From Allobosea sp. (GTDB lineage Bacteria; Pseudomonadota; Alphaproteobacteria; Rhizobiales; Beijerinckiaceae): a stretch of DNA of 64,000 nucleotides. Position numbers and translations under genes: made by a program. Under the pieces are notes generated by a model. That model was not told the DNA's origin, did no database searches, and saw only the letters and a list, made by a program, of their open reading frames with translations. Below are positions 1 to 9,185 of this stretch, one piece after another; position 1 is the first letter of the stretch, and every line of letters begins with the position of its first letter. The DNA lies in contig NZ_JAUYTP010000016.1 in assembly GCF_030695125.1 (NCBI RefSeq), positions 124,001 to 188,000 of the forward strand, in the 5' to 3' direction.

Positions 1-1446
1 CCCGCCGCACATCGCCAGAATCCGGTCCGACAGCGCCATCACCTCCTCGAGCTCGACCGAGACGAGCAGGATCGCGACGCCGGCATCACGCAGGGCGATC
101 AGCCGGCGGTGGATGGCTTCGATCGCGCCGATATCGACCCCGCGCGTCGGCTGGCCGACCAGCAACACCTTCGGCGCCCGCTCGATCTCGCGGGCGAGCA
201 CGATCTTCTGCTGGTTGCCGCCCGAGAATTTCGCCGTCTTCAGGCCTGGGTCCGGCGGGCGCACGTCATAGGCCGCGAAGGTGTCCCGCGCCCGAGCGGC
301 GATCGTCGCCGGTGACAGAAAAGGACCGGGCCCCAGCACCGGATCGTCCTGATAGCCGAGGATCGCGTTCTCCGCGGCGGGAAAGGCGGTGACGAGCCCG
401 GTCCGCAGCCGGTCCTCCGGCACATGCATCAGGCCGAGCTTGCGCAGCCGCGCCGGATTGCGGTCGGCCGAGGTCAGCACCTGCCCGTTCAGCCGGATGA
501 CGCCGCGCGAGGGCTGGGCCAGGCCGGCCAGCACCTCGAGCAATTCGCTCTGGCCGTTGCCGGCGACGCCGGCGATGCCGACGATCTCGCCTTCATGCAG
601 CGTCAGGTCTATCCCTGAAAGCAGCGCGACGCCGCGCGCGTCGACCATGTCGAGCCCGACCGCCTCAAGCACCTTCGCCCCGCGCGGCCGCGCCTCCTTC
701 TCGACGCGCAGCAGCACGCGCCGGCCGACCATCGCCTCCGCGATCTCCGGCGGCGAGGTTTCGGGCGTCGCCAGGTGCGCGACCATCTCGCCGCGCCGCA
801 TCACCGAGACGCGGTCCGTGATCGCCATGATCTCGCGCAGCTTGTGGGTGATCAGGATGACCGTCTTGCCCTGCTCCCGCAGCGCCCGCAGCAGGGCAAA
901 GAGCTGGTCGGCCTCCGGCGGCGTCAGCACGGCCGTGGGCTCGTCGAGGATCAGGATCTGCGCGCCGCGATAGAGCGCCTTGAGAATCTCGACGCGCTGC
1001 TGCAGCCCGACCGAGAGATCGCCGACGATGGCGTCCGGATCGATCGCCAGCCCGAATTGCTCCGACAGCCGCGCCAGTTCGGCCCGCGCCCGCTTGACGC
1101 CGCCGCTGAGCCAGGCGCCGCCCTCGGCCCCGAGCACGACGTTCTCGACGACGCTCAGCGTCTCCACCAGCATGAAGTGCTGGTGGACCATGCCGATGCC
1201 GAGCGCGATCGCGTCCGCCGGCGTTCGGATGACGCAAGGCCGGCCCGCCACAGCGATCTCGCCCGCATCGGCCTCGTAGAAGCCGTAGAGGATCGACATC
1301 AGCGTCGACTTGCCAGCGCCGTTCTCGCCGACGATGCCGTGGATCGAGCCGGCCGCCACCGAAAGCGACACGTCGCGATTGGCCTGCACCGGGCCGAATC
1401 GCTTCGAGATGCCGGTGAGGGCGATGGCGGGGGTCGGTGCCGTCAT
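1..1446 (-). CDS. BMP-family ABC importer, duplicated ATP-binding subunit (partial, C-terminus outside window)
   Basis: This is the ATPase that powers import of a nucleoside- or sugar-like solute at the inner membrane. The reading frame is open from an ATG at 1446 to the left edge (482 codons), so the C-terminus is missing. Two ABC cassettes are fused. The first has Walker A GENGAGKST, a signature (LSVGLQQR) and Walker B LILDEPTAVL. The second has a degenerate P-loop (GVAGNGQSE), the signature SGGNQQK and LLVGQPTRGVDIG. This layout is that of RbsA/YufO-type subunits. The substrate-binding protein lies just upstream on the same strand, and the permease genes are expected beyond the left edge. 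The substrate cannot be told from sequence; purine nucleosides are the usual one for BMP systems. Confidence 0.92.
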   Translation of the reverse strand, partial: MTAPTPAIALTGISKRFGPVQANRDVSLSVAAGSIHGIVGENGAGKSTLMSILYGFYEADAGEIAVAGRPCVIRTPADAIALGIGMVHQHFMLVETLSVVENVVLGAEGGAWLSGGVKRARAELARLSEQFGLAIDPDAIVGDLSVGLQQRVEILKALYRGAQILILDEPTAVLTPPEADQLFALLRALREQGKTVILITHKLREIMAITDRVSVMRRGEMVAHLATPETSPPEIAEAMVGRRVLLRVEKEARPRGAKVLEAVGLDMVDARGVALLSGIDLTLHEGEIVGIAGVAGNGQSELLEVLAGLAQPSRGVIRLNGQVLTSADRNPARLRKLGLMHVPEDRLRTGLVTAFPAAENAILGYQDDPVLGPGPFLSPATIAARARDTFAAYDVRPPDPGLKTAKFSGGNQQKIVLAREIERAPKVLLVGQPTRGVDIGAIEAIHRRLIALRDAGVAILLVSVELEEVMALSDRILAMCGG

Positions 1447-1470
1447 GACGCGGAAGCGTGAGCCCAAAGC

Positions 1471-1545
1471 GTCATGCTCGGGCCTGACCCGAGCATCTCT
1501 TGCCGGAGATTCTCGGGTCCGCGCTTCGCTGCGCCCGAGAATGAC
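1471..1545. repeat. Dispersed palindromic intergenic repeat, copy A
   Basis: The element starts with GTCAT and ends with ATGAC. Inside are the inverted blocks GCTCGGG/CCCGAGC and the shared core GCGCTTCGCTGCG. It lies between the BMP binding-protein gene and its ATPase gene. It is the most diverged of the five copies in this window. It could fold in RNA and act as an mRNA stabiliser or attenuator; that is inference. Confidence 0.7.
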
Positions 1546-1573
1546 GTCCGGATGTCGTGCGACGCCAAAGGCC

Positions 1574-2575
1574 TCACACCGCGCACTTCGAATCCGACAT
1601 GTAGTCGTGGACCTTCACGGCGCCGCTGATGATGTCGGCGCGCGCCTTGTCGGCGGCGGCCTTCATCTCGGGCGTGATCAGCGCCTTGTTGGCGTCGTCG
1701 AGTGCCCAGCCGACGCCGTCCTCCTTCAGGCCGAGCACCGAGATGCCCGCCTTCCAGTTGCCGTCGCGGGCCGCCTTGAACGAGGAATAGGCGGCGACGT
1801 CGACGCGCTTGAGCATCGAGGTCAGCACCTTGCCGGGCTGCAGGCCGTTCTGGTTCGAATCGACGCCGATGCCGAGCTTGCCGGCGTCGGCCGCCGCGCG
1901 CAGCACGCCGATGCCGGTACCGCCAGCGGCGTGGTAGATCACGTCGGCGCCTCGGTCGATCTGCGACTTGGCGAGCTCGCCGCCCTTGACCGGGTCGTTC
2001 CAGGCGGCGGGCGTCGAGCCGGTCATGTTCTGGAAGATCTCGGCGTCCTTCTTGGCCGCCTTGACGCCCTGGACATAGCCGCAGGCGAATTTGCGGATCA
2101 GCGGGATGTCCATGCCGCCGACGAAGCCGACCTTGCCGGTCTTGGACGCCATGCCGGCGAGCAGGCCGACCAGATAGGAGCCCTCATGCTCCTTGAAGAC
2201 CACCGACTGCACGTTCGGCAGGTCGACGACCATGTCGATGATCGTGAATTTCAGCGCCGGGAACTCGGCCGCGACCTTCTGCAGCGCGGTCGCCTGCGAG
2301 AAGCCCACCGCGATGATCGGCGAATGGCCGTCGCGGGCGAAGCGGCGCAGCGCCTGCTCGATCTGCGCGTCGTTGGTCGGTTCGAAGTCGCGGAACTCGA
2401 CCCCGGTCTCGGTCTTGAACTTCTCCGCGCCCGCGAAGACGCCCTCGTTGAAGGATTTGTCGAACTTGCCGCCCTTGTCGTAGACAATGGCCGGCTTCAC
2501 CGCGGTCTGCGCCATCGCGACGACGGCCGAGAGGGCGACGCCGGCCAGCGCCAGCGCGAGCGTTTTGAGATGCAT
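1574..2575 (-). CDS. BMP-family ABC transporter substrate-binding protein
   Basis: This 333-residue periplasmic binding protein belongs to the Bmp/TmpC/PnrA family, which usually captures purine nucleosides. The start at 2575 (MHLKTLALALAG) is chosen because it begins a clear signal peptide cleaved near AMAQ; a longer frame to 2617 adds only uncharged filler before it. Typical family stretches are YDKGGKFDKSFNEG near the mature N-terminus, VGFVGGMDIPLIRKF in the middle and GIGVDSNQN. It is transcribed first, followed after a palindromic repeat by the duplicated ATPase, as is usual for BMP importers. It sits divergently from the MoeB-like gene. Family assignment is strong; ligand is inferred. 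Confidence 0.93.
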   Translation of the reverse strand: MHLKTLALALAGVALSAVVAMAQTAVKPAIVYDKGGKFDKSFNEGVFAGAEKFKTETGVEFRDFEPTNDAQIEQALRRFARDGHSPIIAVGFSQATALQKVAAEFPALKFTIIDMVVDLPNVQSVVFKEHEGSYLVGLLAGMASKTGKVGFVGGMDIPLIRKFACGYVQGVKAAKKDAEIFQNMTGSTPAAWNDPVKGGELAKSQIDRGADVIYHAAGGTGIGVLRAAADAGKLGIGVDSNQNGLQPGKVLTSMLKRVDVAAYSSFKAARDGNWKAGISVLGLKEDGVGWALDDANKALITPEMKAAADKARADIISGAVKVHDYMSDSKCAV

Positions 2576-2754
2576 ACGAGGTCCCCTGTCGATGTCCGGG
2601 AGCGTTGGTCGCTCCATCTGGCCCTCACGATGGCATGGCTTTCGGGCGCGGCCAAGCGGGTCCCACAGCTCGGATCGGGACTTGCGTCTTCAAAGGGTCG
2701 TCAGTGCGGCGGTTGCGATTGCCCCCGGCGCGGGATCGGCCTAACCCTGCGCCC

Positions 2755-3534
2755 ATGAGCCTGAACGAGGACGAGGTCGAGCGCTATGCGCGCCATCTGG
2801 TGCTGCCGGAGATCGGCGGCCCCGGCCAGCAGAAGCTCAAGCGCGCCCGGGTCCTGGTCGTCGGTGCCGGAGGCCTCGGGGCGCCGCTGATCCAGTACCT
2901 CGCCGCGGCCGGCGTCGGTCATATCGGCATCGTCGACGACGACATCGTCTCGCTGTCGAATCTGCAGCGCCAGACGATCTACGGCACGGACGACATCGGC
3001 GCCCACAAGGCCGTGGCGGCGGCGGCTTTCGTCAAGCGGCTGAACCCGCATGTCGTGGTCGAGGAGCATGTCACGCGGCTGGACCCGCACAACGCCCGGG
3101 CGATGATCGCCTTCTACGACGTCGTTGCCGAGGGCTCGGACAATTTCGCGACGCGCTATGCCGTCTCCGATGCCTGCTTCCATGAGCGCAAGCCCGTCGT
3201 CATGGCGGCGCTCGGCCGCTTCGACGGCTCGCTGACGACGATCCGCGCCCATGAGACGGGCGCAGACGGCCGCCCGAATCCGACCTGGCGCTGCCTCTTT
3301 CCGGACGTGCCGCCGCCGGGCACGGTGCCGACCTGCGCCGAGGCCGGCATCCTCGGCGCGCTGCCCGGCGTGATGGGCTCGCTGATGGCGCTCGAGGTCC
3401 TCCGCGCCATCACCGGCTTCGGCGAGCCGCTGGTCGGCAGGCTCCTGCTGGTCGATGTGCTGACGATGCGCTTCGAGACGATGCGCTATGGCTGGGACGA
3501 GACCAACAGCCTGAACGGCACAACGGCCGGATAG
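2755..3534 (+). CDS. HesA/MoeB/ThiF-family adenylyltransferase
   Basis: This E1-like enzyme would adenylate the C-terminal glycine of a ubiquitin-fold sulfur carrier such as MoaD or ThiS in the cytoplasm. The 259-residue product starts with MSLNEDEVERYARHLVLPEI, the family N-terminus, so ATG 2755 is preferred over the longer frame from 2605. The nucleotide-binding loop VVGAGGLGAP and the catalytic Cys in TCAEAGILGALPG are present. Compared with E. coli MoeB as I recall it, the CxxC before the catalytic loop keeps only one Cys (PTWRC), and the C-terminal CxxC is missing, so the structural zinc site looks lost. It stands alone, so the partner carrier cannot be named. Confidence 0.88.
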   Translation: MSLNEDEVERYARHLVLPEIGGPGQQKLKRARVLVVGAGGLGAPLIQYLAAAGVGHIGIVDDDIVSLSNLQRQTIYGTDDIGAHKAVAAAAFVKRLNPHVVVEEHVTRLDPHNARAMIAFYDVVAEGSDNFATRYAVSDACFHERKPVVMAALGRFDGSLTTIRAHETGADGRPNPTWRCLFPDVPPPGTVPTCAEAGILGALPGVMGSLMALEVLRAITGFGEPLVGRLLLVDVLTMRFETMRYGWDETNSLNGTTAG

Positions 3535-3565
3535 CGGGTCCCGTCGCGGCGCGGCGGCCGCCTCA

Positions 3566-4513
3566 TCAGCGATGGGCGACCTTGGCCTCGATCACGTCGA
3601 AGAGCTGCGCCGCGAGATCGGGGCCGCCGAGCTTCTTGATGGCGCGTACGCCGGTCGGCGCGGTGACGTTGATCTCGGTCAGCTTGCCATGGATCACGTC
3701 GATGCCGACGAGCAGCAGGCCGCGCTCGCGCAGCGAAGGCCCGATCGCCTCGCAGATCTCGAGCTCCTTGGCCGACAGGTCGGTCGGCCTTGCCGCGCCG
3801 CCGCGCACCATGTTGGCGCGCAGATCGCCGACCGCCGGCACGCGGTTGACCGCGCCCGCCGCCTCGCCATTGATCAGGATGATGCGCTTGTCGCCCTCCG
3901 AGATCTCCTTGATGTAGGCCTGCACCACCCAGGGCTCGCGGAAGAGATTGGCGAAGAGGTCGTAGAGCGAGCCGAAATTCGGGTCGTCCTTGCTGGTCTT
4001 GAACACCGTCGCGCCGCCATGGCCGTAGAGCGGCTTCATCACGATCTCGCCGAATTCGTCGCGGAAGGCCTCGATCTCGGCCTTGTCGCGGGTGATCAGC
4101 GTCGGCGGCATCAGCTCCGGGAAATGCGTGACGAAAATCTTCTCGGGCGCATTGCGGACATGGAAGGGGTCGTTGACCACCAGCGTCTTCGGGTGGATGC
4201 GCTCCAGCATATGCGTGGTCGAGACATAGGCCATGTCGAAGGGCGGATCCTGCCGCAGCAGCACGACATCCAGCGTCGACAGATCGGTCCGCACCTCGGC
4301 GCCGGCCGTGAAATGGTCGCCCTCGACGTCGCGCACCGTCACGGGGCGGATCGGCGCCGTCACCGTGCCGTCGCGCATCGACAGCTTGTCGGGCGTGTAG
4401 GTGAACAGCGTGTGCCCGCGCGCCTGCGCCTCGAGCATCAGCGCAAAGCCCGTATCGCCCGCGACCCGCAGGCGCTCGATCGGGTCCATCTGGATGGCGA
4501 CGGTGAGGGTCAT
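3566..4513 (-). CDS. gshB: Glutathione synthase
   Basis: An ATP-grasp ligase that joins glycine to gamma-glutamylcysteine, the second step of glutathione synthesis. The 315-residue product begins at ATG 4513 ([15 protein letters not shown]), the normal N-terminus of this family; the 24-residue extension to 4585 is not conserved-looking. Recognisable parts are [29 protein letters not shown], the ATP-grasp lysine region [11 protein letters not shown] and the metal-site stretch [19 protein letters not shown]. It follows rsmI and yraN on the same strand, an order common in alphaproteobacteria. Length matches the family. Confidence 0.96.
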   Translation of the reverse strand: MTLTVAIQMDPIERLRVAGDTGFALMLEAQARGHTLFTYTPDKLSMRDGTVTAPIRPVTVRDVEGDHFTAGAEVRTDLSTLDVVLLRQDPPFDMAYVSTTHMLERIHPKTLVVNDPFHVRNAPEKIFVTHFPELMPPTLITRDKAEIEAFRDEFGEIVMKPLYGHGGATVFKTSKDDPNFGSLYDLFANLFREPWVVQAYIKEISEGDKRIILINGEAAGAVNRVPAVGDLRANMVRGGAARPTDLSAKELEICEAIGPSLRERGLLLVGIDVIHGKLTEINVTAPTGVRAIKKLGGPDLAAQLFDVIEAKVAHR

Positions 4514-4600
4514 GGTGTGCGCTCCGATGAGGCGGACGACGGTCGAGTGCGCGTCCTTATCGGCCCACGCGGCCCGCATCGGCAAGTGGCGTGCCTTGCG

Positions 4601-4993
4601 TCACAAGACAAGCTCAAACACGCCTGGCACATGGCGCGGCCAGCGCCGGGGGGCAAGGAAGACGGCGTCGGCGCGCAGATGATGCTCCATCGCCCAGGGG
4701 TTGCGCGCCAGCCACTGCCGGATCCGCGCCTCCACCAGCCGGTGCTTCTCCGGCGTGATCGCGGTCTGCGCATCGCCCATCGCCCCGCGCGCCTTCACCT
4801 CGACGAAGGCGATCGTTGTCCCCCGCTTCACGATCAGGTCGACCTCGCCGCCCTTGCCGCCGAATCGCCGGGCGAGCGGGCGGTAGCCCTTGGCGGCGAG
4901 CCAGAGGATCGCGAGCCACTCCGCCCGTGCGCCGGTGACGCCGGAGCGTCGCGCCCGGCGGCTGCGGGTCTCGCCGGTCCGGCCCCCCGTCAA
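4601..4993 (-). CDS. yraN: YraN family (UPF0102) endonuclease-like protein
   Basis: A small (130-residue) protein of the UPF0102 family, which has a restriction-endonuclease-like fold. Its role is not settled, though neighbourhood often ties it to rsmI. The core motif [22 protein letters not shown] carries the acidic and E-x-K residues of the nuclease fold. A basic N-terminal stretch (about residues 1-20) precedes the domain. The ATG at 4993 overlaps the rsmI stop by 4 bases, indicating translational coupling, and gshB follows downstream. Confidence 0.9.
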   Translation of the reverse strand: MTGGRTGETRSRRARRSGVTGARAEWLAILWLAAKGYRPLARRFGGKGGEVDLIVKRGTTIAFVEVKARGAMGDAQTAITPEKHRLVEARIRQWLARNPWAMEHHLRADAVFLAPRRWPRHVPGVFELVL

Positions 4994-5904
4994 GGCTCCT
5001 CGCGGGTCAGCTCCAGCGCGCGCGCATAGACCTTGCGGCGCGGCTGGCCGGTCTCGGCCGCGACCTGGGCCACGGCCTCCTTCAGGGACACCACGGCGAG
5101 TGCCGCCCGCAGCCGCTCGGCGACGAGGTCCCCGGCCGGCGCCAGTTCCTCGGCTCCGGGCGGGCCGATGATCACGACGATCTCGCCGCGGGCCTCTTCC
5201 TCGCCCTCGTAATGGGCCGCGAGCGCCGAAAGCGGTCCGCGCCGGACATTCTCGTAGTATTTGGTCAGCTCGCGCGCCACCGCGCCGGGCCGCTCGCCCA
5301 GCACGGCGGCGGCATCCGACAACATCTCGGCCAGCCGCCGCGGCGATTCGAAGAAGACGAGCGTGCCCGGAATGGTGGCGAGTTCGGTCAGCCGCCCGCG
5401 CCGCGCCGCCGCCTTGGGCGGCAAAAAACCCTCGAAGAAGAAGCGGTCGGTCGGAAGTCCCGCCAGCACCAGCGCGGCCAGCACGGCCGAGGGGCCCGGA
5501 ATCCCCGTCACCGGCAGCCCTTCCGCGACGAGTTCCGCCACGAGCTTGTAGCCGGGATCGGAGACCAGAGGCGTGCCGGCGTCCGAGATCAGAGCGAGCT
5601 TGCCGCCTTCGCGCAGCTTGGCGAGGATCTTCGGCCGCATCTGCTCGGCGTTGTGCTCGTGATAGGGGTAGAGCGGCGTCGAGATACCGTAATGCACGAG
5701 CAGCGTCTTCGAGGTCCGGGTGTCTTCGGCCAGGATCGCGTCCGCCGCGGCAAGCGTCGCCAGCGCCCGAAACGAGATGTCGCGCAGATTGCCGATCGGC
5801 GTCGCGACGATATGGAGGCCCGGCGATAATGGCTCGGCTTCCGCCCTGACCCCGAAGGCGGTGTAGCTGGTTGCGCGCGGCGCTGGCGTGGGGGCGTTCG
5901 ACAT
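4990..5904 (-). CDS. rsmI: 16S rRNA (cytidine(1402)-2'-O)-methyltransferase
   Basis: An SAM-dependent methyltransferase that modifies C1402 of 16S rRNA in the ribosomal P site. The 304-residue product shows the tetrapyrrole-methylase fold: [19 protein letters not shown] near residue 30, [12 protein letters not shown], the glycine-rich [16 protein letters not shown], and [28 protein letters not shown]. Length fits the family. It is the first gene of the leftward rsmI-yraN-gshB run and is divergent from the LppC-type lipoprotein gene, so promoters for both should lie in the roughly 190 bases between them. Confidence 0.96.
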   Translation of the reverse strand: MSNAPTPAPRATSYTAFGVRAEAEPLSPGLHIVATPIGNLRDISFRALATLAAADAILAEDTRTSKTLLVHYGISTPLYPYHEHNAEQMRPKILAKLREGGKLALISDAGTPLVSDPGYKLVAELVAEGLPVTGIPGPSAVLAALVLAGLPTDRFFFEGFLPPKAAARRGRLTELATIPGTLVFFESPRRLAEMLSDAAAVLGERPGAVARELTKYYENVRRGPLSALAAHYEGEEEARGEIVVIIGPPGAEELAPAGDLVAERLRAALAVVSLKEAVAQVAAETGQPRRKVYARALELTREEP

Positions 5905-6094
5905 CGGCGCGAACCTGCCACAGCTATGCGCTGCGCGCCATCGCGGCTCCCGGCCGTCATGTCGGCTGCGGCGTGCAACACAGAGTTAACAACTTGAAAA
6001 TACCATGCCGCGCTGGCAGGAGAGTCCCTCGGTCGGGGGACTGCACCGCCGGACGGCTCATCGGCCGGTCCGGCCCGAGATCTGGAGATCGCCC

Positions 6095-7303
6095 GTGTTG
6101 CGTCATCGGCTCATCGAACCGGTCCGGCGGCGAAGCCTGCCTTCGCTGGCCGCGCTTGCTTGCCTCGCGCTCGCATCCTGCAGCGGCGGGCCCAGCGGGC
6201 TGCCGGGCTTCGACAGCGCCGCGACATCCGGCCAGCCGCAGCCGAGCACGGGCCAGACGATCGGCACCGGCAAGGTCAAGGTCGGTCTCATCCTGCCGCT
6301 GACCGCGGAAGGGCAGGGCGCCGTCGTCGGCAACTCGCTGAAGAACGCGGCCGAGATGGCGCTGGCCGAATTCCCCAACGCCGACCTGACGCTGCTGGTC
6401 AAGGACGACCGCGGCACGCCCGACGGCGCCCAGGCCGCCGCGCAGGAGGCGCTGCGCGAAGGCGCGGAGCTGATCATCGGGCCGCTCTTCGCGCCCTCTG
6501 TCCAGGCGGCCGGCCAGGTCGCGCGCGGCGCCAACCGCCCGGTCATCGCCTTCTCCAGCGACACCAACGTCGCCGGGCGCGGCGTCTATCTGTTGTCCTT
6601 CCCGCCCGAGAACGACGTCAACCGCGTCATCGCCTATGCCTCGCAGCAGGGCCGCAAATCCTTCGCCGCGATGGTGCCCGACACGGCCTATGGCAAGGTC
6701 GTCGAAGCGGCGTTCCAGCAGGCGGTTGCGGCCCGCGGCGCCCGCGTCGTCGTGATCGAGCGCTTTACGCCAGACCAGAATTCGATGAACGCCGCCGCAG
6801 CGCGGCTGACTCCGGCGCTGCAGCAGGCCGACGCCTTGTTCGTGCCCGCCGCCGCCGACACCATGCCGGCGCTCGGCCTGGCGCTCCAGCAGGCCGGCTA
6901 TGACCCGGCCAAGGTCAAGCCGCTCGGCACCGGCGTCTGGAACGACGCCAATGTCGCGCGCGTGCCGGCGATCCAGGGCGGCTGGTTCGCCTCGCCCGAT
7001 ACCGCCGGTTTCAACGCCTTCGCCGGCCGCTACCAGACCCGCTTCAACAGCGCCCCGACGCGCACCGCAACGCTGGCCTATGACGCGGTCTCCCTGGCGG
7101 CCGCGCTGGCGCGCACGCAAGGGTCCCAGCGCTTTTCGGAATCGGTGTTGACCAACGCCTCGGGCTTCGCCGGCGCCGATGGCGTCTTCCGCTTCCGCCC
7201 CGACGGCCAGATCGACCGCGGGCTCGCCGTCCTCGAACTGCGCAACGGCCAGATCGTCACGATCAACGCCGCCCCGCGCGATCTCGGGCCGCGCACGCAG
7301 TAG
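6095..7303 (+). CDS. LppC/LpoA-like penicillin-binding protein activator lipoprotein
   Basis: A predicted outer-membrane lipoprotein with a periplasmic-binding-protein fold, related to LppC/YraM (LpoA), which activates PBP1A in Enterobacteria. The start is taken as GTG 6095 because GGAG precedes it at good spacing, and because the signal peptide plus lipobox (ALASC) then sits at the expected distance. The frame upstream to 6005 has no such features. The mature part contains VGLILPLTAEGQGAVVGNSLKNAAEMAL and then a PBP-like domain to the end (402 residues). It is divergent from rsmI, the usual alphaproteobacterial arrangement. The PBP-activating role in this lineage is inferred. Confidence 0.85.
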   Translation: MLRHRLIEPVRRRSLPSLAALACLALASCSGGPSGLPGFDSAATSGQPQPSTGQTIGTGKVKVGLILPLTAEGQGAVVGNSLKNAAEMALAEFPNADLTLLVKDDRGTPDGAQAAAQEALREGAELIIGPLFAPSVQAAGQVARGANRPVIAFSSDTNVAGRGVYLLSFPPENDVNRVIAYASQQGRKSFAAMVPDTAYGKVVEAAFQQAVAARGARVVVIERFTPDQNSMNAAAARLTPALQQADALFVPAAADTMPALGLALQQAGYDPAKVKPLGTGVWNDANVARVPAIQGGWFASPDTAGFNAFAGRYQTRFNSAPTRTATLAYDAVSLAAALARTQGSQRFSESVLTNASGFAGADGVFRFRPDGQIDRGLAVLELRNGQIVTINAAPRDLGPRTQ

Positions 7304-7313
7304 CGGCTGGTTG

Positions 7314-7643
7314 TCAGGCGGCTTTCGGGGCAGGCACGAATGGCTTGACGTCGATGCTGCCCGCGCGTTTGCGGGCCTGGGCGATGTCGAAGCTGTTCTG
7401 CATGCGCATCAGCGTATCCATGGAGAGGCCAAAGGCCTTCTCGAAACGCAGCGCCATATCGGCGGAGAGCGCGGCGCGCTCGTTCAGGAGTGCGGAAAGC
7501 GCCGGGCGCGTAACGCCCAGCACTGTTGCCGCAGCCGTCACCGACAATTCGGCGGGTTCGATGATCTCGGTCTTGAGGAAGCTTCCGACATGCGGCGGAT
7601 GTTTCAGCCGGTAGCCCTCGGTGGGTCGGGTTCCATCATCCAT
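7314..7643 (-). CDS. higA: HigA-family antitoxin
   Basis: A 109-residue DNA-binding antitoxin with a helix-turn-helix domain (about residues 30-85: AATVLGVTRPALSALLNERAALS). It should neutralise the upstream toxin and repress the operon. The N-terminal HPPHVGSFLKTEIIEP is typical of the VapI/HigA group. Its ATG shares one base with the toxin stop codon (TGATG), so the two are translationally coupled. The toxin-first order is the one characteristic of higBA loci. Its 3' end approaches the convergent LppC-type gene, leaving 10 bases. Confidence 0.9.
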   Translation of the reverse strand: MDDGTRPTEGYRLKHPPHVGSFLKTEIIEPAELSVTAAATVLGVTRPALSALLNERAALSADMALRFEKAFGLSMDTLMRMQNSFDIAQARKRAGSIDVKPFVPAPKAA

Positions 7644-7933
7644 CAGTGATAATCCTCATAGTCCAGATCGATGATCTCGATGTCGTTCTGCTCGACCCGA
7701 AAGGTCAGGCGCCAGTTCTTCGTCACGAACAGACTCCAGACACCCTTCCGATCGCCCGTCAGCACATGGGCCTTCCAGGTCGGCACCAAACGAAGTTCGT
7801 CGGGGCCCTGCATGTCCTGCAGAAACGCGATCATCTTGCTCAGCTTGTCGACGACTTGCGGCTGAAGACCGGACGCATCGTCCGCCTCGACCAGCCGGCG
7901 CAAGCCCTTGTGCCTGACGTTCCGGATTCGCAT
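7643..7933 (-). CDS. higB: HigB-like toxin (RelE/ParE superfamily)
   Basis: A 96-residue small basic protein with the RelE/HigB layout: RNVRHKGLRRLVEADDASGL at the N-terminus, LRLVPTWKAHVLTGDRKGVWSLFV in the middle and the ending WRLTFRVEQNDIEIIDLDYEDYH. HigB toxins cleave mRNA at the ribosome. It precedes and overlaps higA by one base. The short gap of about 50 bases between hemW and this gene would have to contain the higBA promoter, with HigA as the likely repressor. Confidence 0.9.
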   Translation of the reverse strand: MRIRNVRHKGLRRLVEADDASGLQPQVVDKLSKMIAFLQDMQGPDELRLVPTWKAHVLTGDRKGVWSLFVTKNWRLTFRVEQNDIEIIDLDYEDYH

Positions 7934-7985
7934 CGCCGGACAATTTAGCAGCCGAGGCTCGGTCCGTAAAGCGATGCTTTACACG

Positions 7986-9185
7986 CTACGCCGCCAAATC
8001 CGCCACCACCGCGTCCAGAACCAGCGCGCCTTCGGGCGTGCAGGCAAGCTTGCCACCCGGCTTGCGGGTCAAAACCCGGTCCAGCACCAGGCTCGCGACG
8101 CGGCGTTCGTTCAGCGCCCGTCCCGACAGCGCTTTGAACACGGCGGGGTCGATTCCCTCGACCAGACGCAAGCCCATCAGCAGATATTCGTCGCCCTGAG
8201 CCACGGTATCGAGGCGCTCGTTCTCGACCAGCGCATGCCCTTCAGCCTCGACGCGAGCGAGCCAGGCCTCGGGGCTCTTTTCGGTCGAATGCGCCATCCG
8301 TCCCTCGGCTGTGACGAGCCGTCCATGGGCGCCGGGGCCAATTCCGGCATATTCGCCATAGCGCCAGTAGACGAGATTGTGCCGGCATTCCGCGCCGGGC
8401 CGGGCATGGTTAGAGATCTCGTAGACCGGCAGCCCATGCTTGGCCGTGATCTCCTGCGTGATCTCGTAGAGCACGGCGCCGGCTTCATGGTCGGGGATCG
8501 CGAGCTTGCCGGCCTTGTACAGCCGCTCGAACATGGTGTCGGGCTCGATGGTGAGCTGGTAGAGCGACAGATGCTCGGCGGCGTGGCTGATCGCCAGTTC
8601 GAGCTCTTCCCGCCACAAGGCCGGCGTCTGCGTCGGCGTGCGGGCATAGATCAGGTCGAAGGAGTAGCGCTCGAAATATTGGCGCGCGATCGCCACCGCA
8701 TCGAGCGCCTCTCGCGTCGAATGCATCCGCCCCAGCGCCTTGAGATCGGCATCGTTGAGCGCCTGCACGCCCAGCGAGACGCGGTTGACGCCGGCCGCGC
8801 GGAAATCGGCGAAACGCCCGGCCTCGACGCTGGTCGGGTTCGCTTCGAGCGAGACCTCGCAATGCGGGTCGATCGCCCAGGCCTCGCCGATGGCGTCGAG
8901 AATGGCGCCGACGGTCCGCCCCTCCATCAGCGAGGGCGTGCCGCCACCGAAGAAGATCGAGGTGACGGTCCGGCCGGGCGCCAGCGCGGCACGATGGGCG
9001 AGTTCGCGCCGGAAGGCCGCGACATAGCGCGCCTGGTCGGGCGGCTGCAGCCGGACATGGCTGTTGAAGTCGCAATAAGGGCATTTGGCCAGGCAAAAGG
9101 GCCAATGCACATAGACGGCGAAGCCCGCATCCGCCGTTGGATGCAGGATGGGCGACGTCCCGGCCAGGGCGGCCACGCCGGTCAA
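7986..9185 (-). CDS. hemW: Radical SAM heme chaperone HemW
   Basis: A radical-SAM family protein that delivers heme to respiratory targets; often misnamed as an oxygen-independent coproporphyrinogen oxidase. The 399-residue product has the cluster motif CLAKCPYC preceded by VYVHWPF. It then shows IFFGGGTPSLM and the SLEANPTSVE stretch, with a C-terminal HemN-like domain (LLMGLRLVEGIDPAVFK). The extra Cys used by true HemN is not seen. It overlaps the rdgB stop by 4 bases and follows rph and rdgB on the same strand, an order typical of Hyphomicrobiales. Confidence 0.94.
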   Translation of the reverse strand: MTGVAALAGTSPILHPTADAGFAVYVHWPFCLAKCPYCDFNSHVRLQPPDQARYVAAFRRELAHRAALAPGRTVTSIFFGGGTPSLMEGRTVGAILDAIGEAWAIDPHCEVSLEANPTSVEAGRFADFRAAGVNRVSLGVQALNDADLKALGRMHSTREALDAVAIARQYFERYSFDLIYARTPTQTPALWREELELAISHAAEHLSLYQLTIEPDTMFERLYKAGKLAIPDHEAGAVLYEITQEITAKHGLPVYEISNHARPGAECRHNLVYWRYGEYAGIGPGAHGRLVTAEGRMAHSTEKSPEAWLARVEAEGHALVENERLDTVAQGDEYLLMGLRLVEGIDPAVFKALSGRALNERRVASLVLDRVLTRKPGGKLACTPEGALVLDAVVADLAA

